DNA from: Vibrio profundi
GTDB lineage: Bacteria > Pseudomonadota > Gammaproteobacteria > Enterobacterales > Vibrionaceae
Length of the DNA stretch: 64,000 nucleotides
Assembly (NCBI RefSeq): GCF_005281835.1
Contig: NZ_RZIS01000012.1
Location: 1-64,000, forward strand
Direction: 5' to 3'
Below the pieces are notes generated by a model, which ran no database searches, was not told the DNA's origin, and saw only the letters and a program-made list of their open reading frames with translations. Both the position numbers and the translations under genes were made by a program. Each line of letters opens with the position of its first letter. Position 1 is the first letter of the stretch. Shown here one piece after another: positions 47,207 to 55,872 of the stretch.

Positions 47207-47401
47207 ACACTGAAAAAGATAAAGGTGTGATAGCGGTCTTAATACTCACTTTTGTTAATAAAATGATAAATACACTTTATGGTTTGATGTGTTGATTTAT
47301 ATATATGTATTTATTAGATTTATTTCTTATCACTACCGTGCTTGTGATTAATAACTGTGCTGTATCACAACTATTTATATCCATAGTTGATTTTGTTGCT
47401 T

Positions 47402-47439
47402 GTTCTTTCGTAATCTTTTGTTGTCTTTCTTTTTGTCTC
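47402..47439. promoter_or_regulatory. AgaR-type operator repeat upstream of the Gfo/Idh/MocA gene
   Basis: GTTCTTTCGTAATCTTTTG followed by TTGTCTTTCTTTTTGTC lies 43 bp upstream of the oxidoreductase ATG. It belongs to the same T-rich CTTTCG class as the elements at 38908 and 47169, but it is less perfect. Confidence 0.58.
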
Positions 47440-47481
47440 GATATCAAGAAGGGAATATTGATAATAATAGTGAGGTGAGCA

Positions 47482-48735
47482 ATGAATAGTCAGCCAATAA
47501 GCGTGGTTGTGATCGGTGGTGGTGCTCGTGGAGAGCTTTACGCGAAATACGCACTAGAGCACCCCGATGAAATGAAAGTGGTCGCAGTGGCGGAGCCGAG
47601 AGCAGCGTACCGTGAATCCATGGCGCAACAGCATGATATTCCTTCTGAAATGTTATTCGAGAGCTGGGAACAAGTCGCAGAAAAAGGAAAGATTGCAGAC
47701 GCGATATTAATTTGCACGCAAGACAATATGCATACCGAGCCAGCAATCGTATTTGCTCAGCAGAAGTACCATATGTTGCTGGAAAAGCCGATGTCGCCAA
47801 GTGCGGAAGAGTGCCGGAAAATTGTTCATGCCGCACAAGAAAACGACATCATATTCGGCGTTTGCCACGTGTTACGTTATACACGTTACACCACAAAGCT
47901 GAAGGAAATATTAAACAGTGGTGTGATTGGCGAAGTCGTGACAATGCAACACCTAGAACCTGTTGGCTGGTGGCATCAAGCGCACTCTTTTGTCCGAGGT
48001 AATTGGCGAAATCAAGAAGAGTCGACTTTTATGTTGCTTGCTAAAGCCTGTCACGACTTAGATTGGATTCGTTTCATCATGGATACACCTGTGGAATCGG
48101 TTCATTCTTTTGGTGGTTTATATCACTTTAAAAAAGAGAACCACCCACAAGGTGCAGGGCAAAATTGCTTTGACTGTTCAGTAGAAAGTACTTGTCCATA
48201 TTCTGCTAAGAAAGCGTATTTAGAACAGGGATACGGAGGTGACTACTTCAAGAAAATTGTCACTCCGCTACAGGGTGAAGAGGTTTTACAAGAGGCTTTA
48301 GAAACAGGCCCTTACGGGAAATGTGTTTACCTCTGTGACAATGATGTTGTTGACCACCAAGTGGTGAACTTTCAATTTGAGCAAGGGAAATCAGCGTCAT
48401 TTACCATGACTGCTTTTACAGAATATGCAGATCGTAAAACTGGTATATTTGGCACCCATGGTCAAGTAGAAGGTGACGGTAACCTTATCAAGGTACGTGA
48501 TTTCCGAACGGATCAAGAGACGGTCTATGATGTTAACGCCGTAGAATCAGACACAGCAATGACAGGCCATGGTGGCGGTGATTATTACATGATGCAGCAG
48601 TTTGTCGCGGCCGTTGCGAATAATGACCCAACGAAAGTGCTGTCGGGGCCAAAAGAAACGCTAGAAACACACCTTACGGTATTTGCAGCCGAACAATCGC
48701 GACTAGAAAAGAAAGTCGTTGATGTCACACTGTAA
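47482..48735 (+). CDS. Gfo/Idh/MocA-family oxidoreductase with a cysteine cluster
   Basis: A 417-residue NAD(P)-dependent enzyme. The Rossmann motif VVIGGGARGELYAKYA is at about 9-24. The family catalytic EKP is at 101-103, and CHDLDW, with the second key His, is at 190-195. Between these and the C-terminal domain lies a cysteine cluster (Cys229, Cys232, Cys238) within NCFDCSVESTCPYSAKK, as in a subset of the family. GAGGTGAG precedes the ATG. It is divergent from the solute-binding protein and flanked by AgaR-like repeats, so it probably acts on the imported sugar. The family also contains NAD-dependent glycosidases (GH109 type), so either oxidation or glycoside cleavage is possible. Confidence 0.88.
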   Translation: MNSQPISVVVIGGGARGELYAKYALEHPDEMKVVAVAEPRAAYRESMAQQHDIPSEMLFESWEQVAEKGKIADAILICTQDNMHTEPAIVFAQQKYHMLLEKPMSPSAEECRKIVHAAQENDIIFGVCHVLRYTRYTTKLKEILNSGVIGEVVTMQHLEPVGWWHQAHSFVRGNWRNQEESTFMLLAKACHDLDWIRFIMDTPVESVHSFGGLYHFKKENHPQGAGQNCFDCSVESTCPYSAKKAYLEQGYGGDYFKKIVTPLQGEEVLQEALETGPYGKCVYLCDNDVVDHQVVNFQFEQGKSASFTMTAFTEYADRKTGIFGTHGQVEGDGNLIKVRDFRTDQETVYDVNAVESDTAMTGHGGGDYYMMQQFVAAVANNDPTKVLSGPKETLETHLTVFAAEQSRLEKKVVDVTL

Positions 48736-48807
48736 TGTCAGCACAGGCTCAATATAGGTAAGATAAAACATTAGCGTGAGTGTCTACTTGCCTATAAAGG
48801 AATAACT

Positions 48808-48846
48808 AAAAAGCCCCGCAGGTGAATCACTTTGCGGGGCTTTTTT
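48808..48846. terminator. Bidirectional terminator between the oxidoreductase and agaR
   Basis: Thirteen-bp perfect stem AAAAAGCCCCGCA/TGCGGGGCTTTTT with a 12-nt loop. Confidence 0.93.
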
Positions 48847-48898
48847 AATGTTCATACTGCTTGATGGGTCTAAAACATTAAGCGGTTGAAATGCTTAC

Positions 48899-49663
48899 TT
48901 AGACCGTGATGACATTGATGCCTTTTGCCATCAAAGCCAGCTTGTATTCTTTCGGTATCTTATTATCAGTAATCAGGGTGTTTATCTTTTCTGATGGGAT
49001 GATTTTGTGCAGGCTAAGCTTACCGAATTTGCTTGAGTCCGTAACCACAATCACTTCATTGGCGACTTCACACATCATTCTGTTCAGTCGAGCTTCATTT
49101 TCGTTATGAGTCGTGATGCCACTATCAATATGGAAGCCATCTACCCCAAGAAATAGCTTACTGAAGTTAAATGAACGCAAGTTATCTTCAGCTTGTGTCC
49201 CGTAAAAAGATTGGCTTTTGCGTCTTAAGCTACCGCCAGTAATCATGACTTCAACGTCACTATATTGTGAAAGGCTCTGCGCGATGTTTAAGCCGTTAGT
49301 CATGGCTACGACACCTTTCTTCTTTCCTAGCAACTGCGCGATTTTTTCGGTGGTCGTTCCTGAATCTAGAATGATGTTATCGCCATCTTTGACCATATCA
49401 GCCGCCACTTGAGCAATGCTCGCTTTGAGGCCTGTGTTGAGTGAGGTTTTAACCTCGATGGTTGTTTCAGGAACGATATCTTGGACGCTAATTGCTCCCC
49501 CGTGGGAACGCATAAGTAAACCTTTCTTTTCTAGATAGGCTAAGTCGTTACGGATTGTCACTGTGCTCACATCAAACTCTTGAGAAAGCTCAATAACCGA
49601 AACGCTGCCATTCTCTTTCAACTGGCTGAGAATGTTTTCTCTTCTTTTACTTGTTTGTTTCAT
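48899..49663 (-). CDS. agaR: DeoR-family repressor, AgaR-like
   Basis: A 254-residue regulator. The N-terminal DeoR helix-turn-helix (about 6-58) reads RRENILSQLKENGSVSVIELSQEFDVSTVTIRNDLAYLEKKGLL. The sugar-phosphate-sensing domain (about 75-235) has ILDSGTTTEKIA and FLGVDGF. AgaR represses aga genes and is released by a phosphorylated intermediate. The repeated T-rich elements across the island are its likely operators. Its own upstream region has only two scattered CGAAAG motifs (49797, 49817). Confidence 0.87.
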   Translation of the reverse strand: MKQTSKRRENILSQLKENGSVSVIELSQEFDVSTVTIRNDLAYLEKKGLLMRSHGGAISVQDIVPETTIEVKTSLNTGLKASIAQVAADMVKDGDNIILDSGTTTEKIAQLLGKKKGVVAMTNGLNIAQSLSQYSDVEVMITGGSLRRKSQSFYGTQAEDNLRSFNFSKLFLGVDGFHIDSGITTHNENEARLNRMMCEVANEVIVVTDSSKFGKLSLHKIIPSEKINTLITDNKIPKEYKLALMAKGINVITV

Positions 49664-49897
49664 AACGTATCTATTTCAGGGGGCGTTATCTAAAATATAT
49701 CCAAATAAAAGGAAAAAAAACACGAATAATTACTCTAGGTAGAAGAAAAATAAGGGTTTTGTGATGAATAAAGTCTGTTTCGGAAATAGATTCTGACGAA
49801 AGCTGAAAAATTTACTCGAAAGGGCGATGTTGCAGCAGCATTCACCTGACTTATCTTTTAGTATGAGTGTACTGTTTAAATTTGAGTTCAAACGATT

Positions 49898-50734
49898 ATG
49901 GATAAAAACACGCTATTGGATGCACTTCGTAAAGCGCCTATTCTTGACTTATATACCTTGTATCAAGAAGTTGGAGATTCTATCTCTTTGTATACCTTGA
50001 TGGATGCGCTAAACGAGATTAAGAAAGAGCATGGCTTAGATACGCGATTGAGCTCGTTTAAAACACAAATAGAACGCTTACTAGAAGATTCGAATTTCTC
50101 AGGCGGAGATTCTGAGTCTATTCAGCGTTTGAAAGATAAGTTGGAATTTGAACAGCGTGGGCACAGTATGAGCCGCTATATTTTGGCAACCGATGGTCAC
50201 AGGCATTATGCCCCACAAGCTAATTTGGTGATGTTTGGCGATTCAATCACCGAGTGGGGGCCTTGGGTCGATGCGCTGCGTGACTACTCATTAGTCAATC
50301 GTGGCATTGCCGGAGACACCACTGCGGGCATGTTACGCCGTATTGATACTACTTTATTGGTTAAGCCTAAGCTGGTGTGTGTGATGGCGGGTATTAACGA
50401 CTTAGCTCAAGGGTACAGCGTTAATGAAGTTTTTAAAAACTACCAACAGATGCTTAATGTATGGCGTGAAAAAGGAGTCGACGTGCTGGTTCAATCAACG
50501 TTATATGGCGGTGAAAGGTTGGAGAGCTTAACTAGCCAAGTGACGGAGCTGAACCAAAAATTGTTCGATTACTGCCAAACCCATCAGCTTAGGTTTTTAA
50601 ATGTAAACCAAGTACTCGCCCCACAGAGCAAACTGCTAGACGAGTATAGTTGTGATGATTTGCATTTATCGGCGTATGCGTATTTGAAGTGGTTAGAAAT
50701 CTTAAAGCCTGAATTGAAAACTTCGAACCTCTAA
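49898..50734 (+). CDS. SGNH/GDSL-family hydrolase with N-terminal helical extension
   Basis: A 278-residue protein. Residues about 1-95 are a helical segment I do not recognise. The SGNH hydrolase domain has the nucleophile in VMFGDSITEW (about 112-121), the oxyanion Gly in GIAGDT, the Asn in AGINDLA and the Asp-His dyad in DDLHLS near the C-terminus. No signal peptide is visible, so it should be cytoplasmic. Family members deacylate esters of lipids, sugars or acetylated glycans. It is divergent from agaR, so deacetylation of a sugar is conceivable but unproven. Confidence 0.85.
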   Translation: MDKNTLLDALRKAPILDLYTLYQEVGDSISLYTLMDALNEIKKEHGLDTRLSSFKTQIERLLEDSNFSGGDSESIQRLKDKLEFEQRGHSMSRYILATDGHRHYAPQANLVMFGDSITEWGPWVDALRDYSLVNRGIAGDTTAGMLRRIDTTLLVKPKLVCVMAGINDLAQGYSVNEVFKNYQQMLNVWREKGVDVLVQSTLYGGERLESLTSQVTELNQKLFDYCQTHQLRFLNVNQVLAPQSKLLDEYSCDDLHLSAYAYLKWLEILKPELKTSNL

Positions 50735-50781
50735 TGGAATAAGACCACGACCCTACGCAGGCTCGCTCAATGTAAGAACGA

Positions 50782-51834
50782 TCACATTTGGTTGTTTTCT
50801 AGCTGCTCACTCCAGCAAAGTACTTGGTTACGTCCCATTTGCTTGGCTTTATATAAAGCGGTGTCTGCACGAGCAATCACCGCCCTAAAGTTTGCGTCGG
50901 CATTTTTAGGGCTAGAAAGTCCGATACTCACGGTAATATTAAGGTGTTTTCGGTTAAAAAATACCGACATTTTCTCAATCGAATAACGGTATTTTTCGGC
51001 AAGGTCCAATGCCTCTTTCTCGTTAATATTACTCAGTAACAATACAAACTCTTCTCCGCCGATTCTGGCAAATAAATCGCTATTGCGTTTAATGCTTTGA
51101 ATCTGCCGTGCCATGGTAACTAACACTTCGTCGCCACCTAAGTGGCCGTATTCATCGTTGAGTGATTTAAAGTTATCGATATCGATGATCAGCAGCACGT
51201 GGTTTTTATCGAAGGCGCGAGGTTTATTGTTGATGAGTTTAGTCGCTTCAATAAACGCACGTCGGTTAAGGATCCCTGTGAGCGTGTCGATATTGGCCAG
51301 GTTCTCCATCTTAACCATTTTCTTTTGTACTCGAATCTGAGATGCGATCCAACTGACTAAACTCGTTAGAACGCGGGCATCTTGTTCGTTGAAATGATAC
51401 TTGTCGTGGTGGCCAATGTTGATAGTGCCATAACAACGACCTTCACTGATAAGCGGGGCATCCATGCATGACAACAATCCGCCTTCAGCTAACCATTGGC
51501 AATCGAGAAGGGCTTCTTCCGTTGTGTCATTGCAAATTGCTAGCTGCTCGTTGCTAAATACGCTACCAACCATAGTGTTTTCAATAGGGATGGCGCGATC
51601 CAATGGGATGGCTTGGTTACCAGTTAATGCGAATAAAGATAAGAAGTTGGGGTCTTGTTGCAACGCCCCACTGACTCGGTCGGAGTGGAAGATCTCTTTA
51701 ATCCAATAGGAGGTACTGTGAAGAATGTCCTCTAAAGATTCGGCTTGGGAGAGCTCGTCAAAAAATGCCAATGGGAAATAGGCGTGTTTGTCCTGCTTAG
51801 CTGAGGCATCGGCTTCGAGAGAGCAAAATTTCAA
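50782..51834 (-). CDS. Diguanylate cyclase with N-terminal GAF domain
   Basis: A 350-residue enzyme. A GAF-type sensor (about 25-170) is followed by a GGEEF domain (about 185-345) with intact active site RIGGEEF and the product-inhibition site RNSD exactly five residues upstream. It should make cyclic di-GMP from two GTP. No in-frame ATG serves a full GAF domain; the start is TTG 51834, with a GGGGGA stretch upstream. It is a single gene convergent with the SGNH hydrolase gene. Confidence 0.9.
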   Translation of the reverse strand: MKFCSLEADASAKQDKHAYFPLAFFDELSQAESLEDILHSTSYWIKEIFHSDRVSGALQQDPNFLSLFALTGNQAIPLDRAIPIENTMVGSVFSNEQLAICNDTTEEALLDCQWLAEGGLLSCMDAPLISEGRCYGTINIGHHDKYHFNEQDARVLTSLVSWIASQIRVQKKMVKMENLANIDTLTGILNRRAFIEATKLINNKPRAFDKNHVLLIIDIDNFKSLNDEYGHLGGDEVLVTMARQIQSIKRNSDLFARIGGEEFVLLLSNINEKEALDLAEKYRYSIEKMSVFFNRKHLNITVSIGLSSPKNADANFRAVIARADTALYKAKQMGRNQVLCWSEQLENNQM

Positions 51835-51986
51835 ATTGGGAGTCCCCCGTGAACAACTTATGTACCTTAATTTAAAAGTTTAGGTAAAGAGTGGCTCATT
51901 GACAATCTTACAACTGAGATGGCGATTAGGTAGCGGAACGATGAAAATGGGAGAATGCAGGGAAAATCAGTGAACTGTAGAGAAAA

Positions 51987-52012
51987 CTAAACCAAGCGCG
52001 AGCTTGGTTTAG
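51987..52012 (-). terminator. Terminator after the small lipoprotein gene
   Basis: Eleven-bp perfect stem CTAAACCAAGC/GCTTGGTTTAG with a GCGA loop. A TTTTCT run follows on the minus strand. Confidence 0.88.
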
Positions 52013-52026
52013 TAAAATAAGTCGAG

Positions 52027-52182
52027 TTAGAAAATACAATGCTTAGCAAAGTCGGCAGCTTGATTCGCTGTCCAATCGCCTTTAGGTTTATCTTTCATGT
52101 TTTCACACCACCTTTCACTGCCAACTTCTGCGCAGGCTGTAAGAGATAGAGCTAATAACATGACGACTGAAATTTTTTTCAT
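52027..52182 (-). CDS. 51-residue DUF3012-type lipoprotein
   Basis: A very short gene: MKKISVVMLLALSLTAC opens a lipoprotein signal peptide with lipobox LTAC (Cys17). The mature part is only 35 residues with two more cysteines (RWCENM and KHCIF). The composition WCENM, KGDWTANQAADFAKHC matches the small DUF3012 family as I know it. AAGG lies upstream of the ATG and a strong terminator follows the stop, so it is a complete unit. Function unknown; it should sit in an envelope membrane. Confidence 0.85.
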   Translation of the reverse strand: MKKISVVMLLALSLTACAEVGSERWCENMKDKPKGDWTANQAADFAKHCIF

Positions 52183-52267
52183 AGTGACCTTCTCAATGTC
52201 CATTTGCTCATAATTAAAAGCGTATCTGTGTTTATCGTACAGTCAAAGTTTGAGAATACCAGAGATG

Positions 52268-52293
52268 AAAAAGCCAGCATTGCTGCTGGCTTC
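52268..52293 (-). terminator. Terminator after the ribosome hibernation factor gene
   Basis: Nine-bp perfect stem AAGCCAGCA/TGCTGGCTT with a TTGC loop. A short T run follows on the minus strand. Confidence 0.87.
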
Positions 52294-52313
52294 AAAAATT
52301 TGATTAATCGAGG

Positions 52314-52670
52314 TTATACAAGTTTCATCTCTTGGATGATGTCTGAAGCGATTTCAGGTTTTGTGCTCGTTGGCTTCTCATGAAGATCAGACTTCAGTTG
52401 CCCTTTACGGTTTCGTAATCCTGCTTCTAGTTTTTTCAGAGCTGAGGAGATCGCTGGGTACATAATATCGTTCGTCGATTTCGCAGAAACACGCACGCCT
52501 TCGTAGTTAGTAAAAATTTCTACTTCGTGTTGGCCGTGTTCTTTTGTAATGATGATGTCGCAGCTGATTAATTGTGGAAAGTGGGATGATATCTTCTCAA
52601 ACTTGCTTTCGATTTCTTTACGTGAGTCGTCGTTAATTGATACGTGATGTGTTTGAACGTTTACTTTCAT
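52314..52670 (-). CDS. Ribosome hibernation factor, HPF/RaiA family
   Basis: A 118-residue protein from ATG 52670 (AAAGG upstream); a longer frame to 52700 adds ten unconserved residues. The fold-typical N-terminus MKVNVQTHHVSINDDSRKEIESKFEKI and the basic helix KKLEAGLRNRKGQLKS identify a short HPF/YfiA protein, which binds the 30S decoding region and inactivates ribosomes in stationary phase. The acidic tail is short. It may be an extra paralogue beside a core hpf gene linked to rpoN (inference). Confidence 0.88.
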   Translation of the reverse strand: MKVNVQTHHVSINDDSRKEIESKFEKISSHFPQLISCDIIITKEHGQHEVEIFTNYEGVRVSAKSTNDIMYPAISSALKKLEAGLRNRKGQLKSDLHEKPTSTKPEIASDIIQEMKLV

Positions 52671-53043
52671 ATAATCATACCTTTCCAATGACTGTGTCAT
52701 TTAAACGTAGCAAACTCGCTGTATTTTAACCAAGTGTAGATTTACACATGTGTGATTAAGTTCAGTGTTATCAAATAATCTGACTGTTACCCCTTGAATA
52801 CTTGCCCGTACGTCAGCATATTATGTTTCGTGATTTTGACTTGTGGTGAAAATCTACTCTTTCCTTATAGAACGTTTGTTCCTTAGTTCAAAAATATATT
52901 CTCCGTTTAAATATATAAGCTTAGCGAGTTATTCGTTTTTTGCTTGTGTAATGCTATCTCTGTTTGAAACGCGCTCTAATCCGGTTTCGTTTGATAGAGT
53001 GAAGGCAAGTCGACGGTATGTATCGTCTAATCTAATTCGCTAT
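52671..53043. other. Intergenic region between the hibernation factor and pstB
   Basis: The segment next to 52671 should hold the hibernation factor promoter. The remainder is AT-rich, with no homology I recognise and no convincing ribosome site for the short plus-strand frame at 52843-53085. Confidence 0.4.
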
Positions 53044-53046
53044 AAA

Positions 53047-53083
53047 AAAAGCGCAGATCCATTGGAGTGGAACTTACGCTTTT
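53047..53083 (-). terminator. Possible terminator of the pst operon
   Basis: AAAAGCG and CGCTTTT form a stem around a 23-nt loop, with a run of seven T residues on the minus strand after it. It lies about 50 bp past the pstB stop. The large loop lowers confidence. Confidence 0.5.
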
Positions 53084-53132
53084 AGAAAGTTTGTTTTTAT
53101 CTCAACTTGGAGACAGCCCAACGAGGCAGTTG

Positions 53133-53981
53133 TTAACCAAAATCACCCGAGATGTAACGCTTAGTTCGGTCATTTTTAGGTGCATTGAAGATTTGCTGCG
53201 TTTCACCAAACTCGATCAACTCACCCAAATACATAAACCCAGTGTGATCAGATATTCTCATGGCTTGTTGCATATTATGGGTAACAATCACGATTGTGTA
53301 TTTCTCACGCAGTTCTGTAATTAGCTCTTCAATTGCAGCGGTCGCGATTGGATCGAGCGCTGAAGTAGGTTCATCCATTAGAATGACCTCAGGCTGTAAC
53401 GCAATGGTTCGTGCGATACACAATCGTTGCTGCTGACCTCCAGAAAGCCCCATGGCATCAGCGTGCATTTTATCTTTCACTTCTTCCCATAAATGGGCTC
53501 TTTTAAGTGCTTTCTCGATTTGTGTATCGATGTCTTGCTTAGTCAGCCCCCCTTTTAGCTTTAGGCCAAAGGCCATGTTTTCGTATATCGACATAGGAAA
53601 AGGAGTCGGCTTTTGAAATACCATACCAACTTTTGAACGCAGTTCATTTAAGTCTATCGAGCCCAAGATACTCTCGTCATCAAGTAAAATGTCACCTTCG
53701 GCATACTGAGTTCGATACAAATCGTAGATACGGTTCATCGTTCTAAGAAGAGTGGATTTACCGCACCCTGAAGGACCTATCAATGCTGTTACTTTATTAT
53801 TGTAAATCGGCATTGTGATGTTCTTAAGTGAAGCTGGTAAGCTTTTGTTATAGAAGAAGCTAAGGTCTTCTATTTGCATGCGACAATGCATGGCTTGGTC
53901 GTTTGCCGCACTGTTTGAAGCAGGCTCATAGCCTTTAGAAAAAGGCGTGTCGTTCATTAATGAATCAGTCATTGCGTTCAT
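53133..53981 (-). CDS. pstB: Phosphate ABC transporter ATP-binding protein PstB
   Basis: A 282-residue ATPase: Walker [10 protein letters not shown], signature [16 protein letters not shown], Walker [17 protein letters not shown], then the PstB-typical end [13 protein letters not shown]. The start is ATG 53981, overlapping the pstA stop (ATGA); a longer frame to 54074 runs inside pstA and is rejected. It energises high-affinity phosphate import. The N-terminus is about 25 residues longer than the E. coli form. Confidence 0.96.
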   Translation of the reverse strand: MNAMTDSLMNDTPFSKGYEPASNSAANDQAMHCRMQIEDLSFFYNKSLPASLKNITMPIYNNKVTALIGPSGCGKSTLLRTMNRIYDLYRTQYAEGDILLDDESILGSIDLNELRSKVGMVFQKPTPFPMSIYENMAFGLKLKGGLTKQDIDTQIEKALKRAHLWEEVKDKMHADAMGLSGGQQQRLCIARTIALQPEVILMDEPTSALDPIATAAIEELITELREKYTIVIVTHNMQQAMRISDHTGFMYLGELIEFGETQQIFNAPKNDRTKRYISGDFG

Positions 53982-54817
53982 GATGCTTTTCTCGCTTTCA
54001 GATATTTTGGCAAGCTTGTCGCTAGTACGTTTACAAATAGAATAAAGGAAGTAATTAATAGAGCTCCGGCCCAAGCTAACTCCTGCCAGGATGAGTATGG
54101 GCTCATCGCATATTGGTAGATGGTGACAGGCAGGTTAGCCATTGGTGCACTCATGTTGGTCGTCATGAAACTGCTATTCAATGCTGTAAAGAGCAGCGGA
54201 GCGGTTTCTCCTGAAATACGTGCGACAGAGAGCAAAATTGCGGTGATGATCCCTGGTCCCGCAGCTCGGTAGCTGAGCTTAGTGATCACTCGCCATTTTG
54301 GTGCACCTAAACCACTTCCCGCTTCTTTTAATGTGGGCGGGACAAGTCGAAGCATTTCTTCTGTTGATGAAATGATGACTGGCAATGCAAGAATTGCCAA
54401 TGCAATCGCTCCCGCCCATGCAGAGTAAGATCCCATAGGTACGACAACGACCGCGTAGACAAATAACCCCACTAAAATCGATGGTGCGCTAACTAGCATC
54501 CCATTTAAAAATCGTAGTGTTTCGGCCGTTTTATTTTCTTTTGGAGCTTCAGATAACCAAGTGCCCGCGAGTACACCGAGTGGAGCAGCAATCGCGATTC
54601 CCATCCCTGTAAGTAAAAGGCTTCCATAGATGGCATTTTTGAGGCCACCTTCACTTCCCGGTGCTGGTGTCAGTTCGGTAAATAGGCTCCATTTCAGTCC
54701 TTTTAGCCCCTCACCAATTAACGTGTAAAGGATGCTTGATAAGACGATTAGGCCACATGCCGTTGCGGCAATACAAAAGGCAAAAAATAGTGCGTTTTTG
54801 AATTTTCTGATGTTCAT
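53978..54817 (-). CDS. pstA: Phosphate ABC transporter permease PstA
   Basis: A 279-residue inner-membrane permease with about six helices and the EAA-like loop [26 protein letters not shown]. It forms the phosphate channel with PstC. It overlaps pstC and pstB by 4 bp each, so the operon is tightly coupled. Confidence 0.95.
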   Translation of the reverse strand: MNIRKFKNALFFAFCIAATACGLIVLSSILYTLIGEGLKGLKWSLFTELTPAPGSEGGLKNAIYGSLLLTGMGIAIAAPLGVLAGTWLSEAPKENKTAETLRFLNGMLVSAPSILVGLFVYAVVVVPMGSYSAWAGAIALAILALPVIISSTEEMLRLVPPTLKEAGSGLGAPKWRVITKLSYRAAGPGIITAILLSVARISGETAPLLFTALNSSFMTTNMSAPMANLPVTIYQYAMSPYSSWQELAWAGALLITSFILFVNVLATSLPKYLKARKAS

Positions 54818-55746
54818 GATTCACCTCGCTTCAGTAGGTAGCGTGCTGTTCCCATGACCAAAAAAGTAATCGCAAATAAAACAAGCCCTAGCGCAATGAG
54901 TGATGAAATATGCACTTCATTCGTCGCTTCATTGAATTGTTGCGCTATGGTCGAAGAAATAGAGCTTGCTGGCATAAAGAGTGATGTTTCGATGCGGTTG
55001 GCACCGCCAATTACAAAAGCGACGGCCATCGTTTCACCTAAAGCGCGACCTAATCCTAAAATCCCAGCACTTGCAACGGCACTTTTTACTTTAGGTAACA
55101 GGACTTTAGTGATCACTTCGAATGGTGTCGCACCTACACCATAAGCCGCTTCACGTAATACATCTGGGATTGAACGCAGAGCATCTCGAGTGAGTGCCGT
55201 CATGATCGGTAAGATCATAAAAGATAAAATAATGCCTGCGGTTAGTAAGCCAATACCGATTGGCGGCCCACTGAACCAAACACCAATTAGCGGAATGTCG
55301 GCCAGGTAAGTGAGAGCCCACATTTGGAATCCTTCTGAGAACCATGGCGCAAATACAAATAAGCCCCACATGCCGTAAATAATACTTGGAATAGCAGCGA
55401 GCAGTTCAATGGCTTTACTTACTGGGGGGCTGATCCATTTAGGTGCTAATTCTGCAAGGAAAATAGCGGTACCCAATGCGATCGGCACGGCGATACAAAT
55501 TGCGATGAATGAGGTTACTAATGTGCCATAGATTGCTGATGCAGCACCGAAATTACTATTAATTGGATCCCAAACATTGTTAAAAACAAAACCAGGACCA
55601 AATTCTGAGAATGCTTGCCAGCCACCATCAATCAAAGAAAGAATGATGCCTGTTAAAGCGATAAAAATAAGAATTGATGAAGTAAAACTCAATTTTTCAA
55701 AAATCGAATCTCCATCCAGTCTCTTTGTCGTCATTGTCGTATTCAT
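54814..55746 (-). CDS. pstC: Phosphate ABC transporter permease PstC
   Basis: A 310-residue inner-membrane permease with about six helices and the loop RDALRSIPDVLREAAYGVGATPFEVI; the GLGRALGETMAVAFVIG motif is typical of PstC. It pairs with PstA. It follows pstS after a 126-bp gap, which may reduce its expression relative to the binding protein. Confidence 0.95.
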   Translation of the reverse strand: MNTTMTTKRLDGDSIFEKLSFTSSILIFIALTGIILSLIDGGWQAFSEFGPGFVFNNVWDPINSNFGAASAIYGTLVTSFIAICIAVPIALGTAIFLAELAPKWISPPVSKAIELLAAIPSIIYGMWGLFVFAPWFSEGFQMWALTYLADIPLIGVWFSGPPIGIGLLTAGIILSFMILPIMTALTRDALRSIPDVLREAAYGVGATPFEVITKVLLPKVKSAVASAGILGLGRALGETMAVAFVIGGANRIETSLFMPASSISSTIAQQFNEATNEVHISSLIALGLVLFAITFLVMGTARYLLKRGES

Positions 55747-55872
55747 ATGCGTTATAAATACTGCCAGAGGCGACCCAATCGCGTAGGTGTTAGCCCGTGC
55801 TAGAGAGTCACAACTGGCAGTATAGGCTCTTAATTAAAGGTGATGTTAAGGTTCAACGAATCAAATCATCGA

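Noticed and set aside
47203-47232. CRP site near the solute-binding protein gene
   Set aside because: The half-sites are in the wrong orientation and 14 bp apart, unlike TGTGA-N6-TCACA.
49797-49822. AgaR operators upstream of agaR and the SGNH hydrolase
   Set aside because: Only two CGAAAG hexamers without the T-rich flanks seen at the other sites; too weak to call.
52843-53085. Plus-strand 80-codon frame upstream of the pst terminator region
   Set aside because: GTG start without a ribosome site, no recognisable domain, and overlap with the likely pst terminator.
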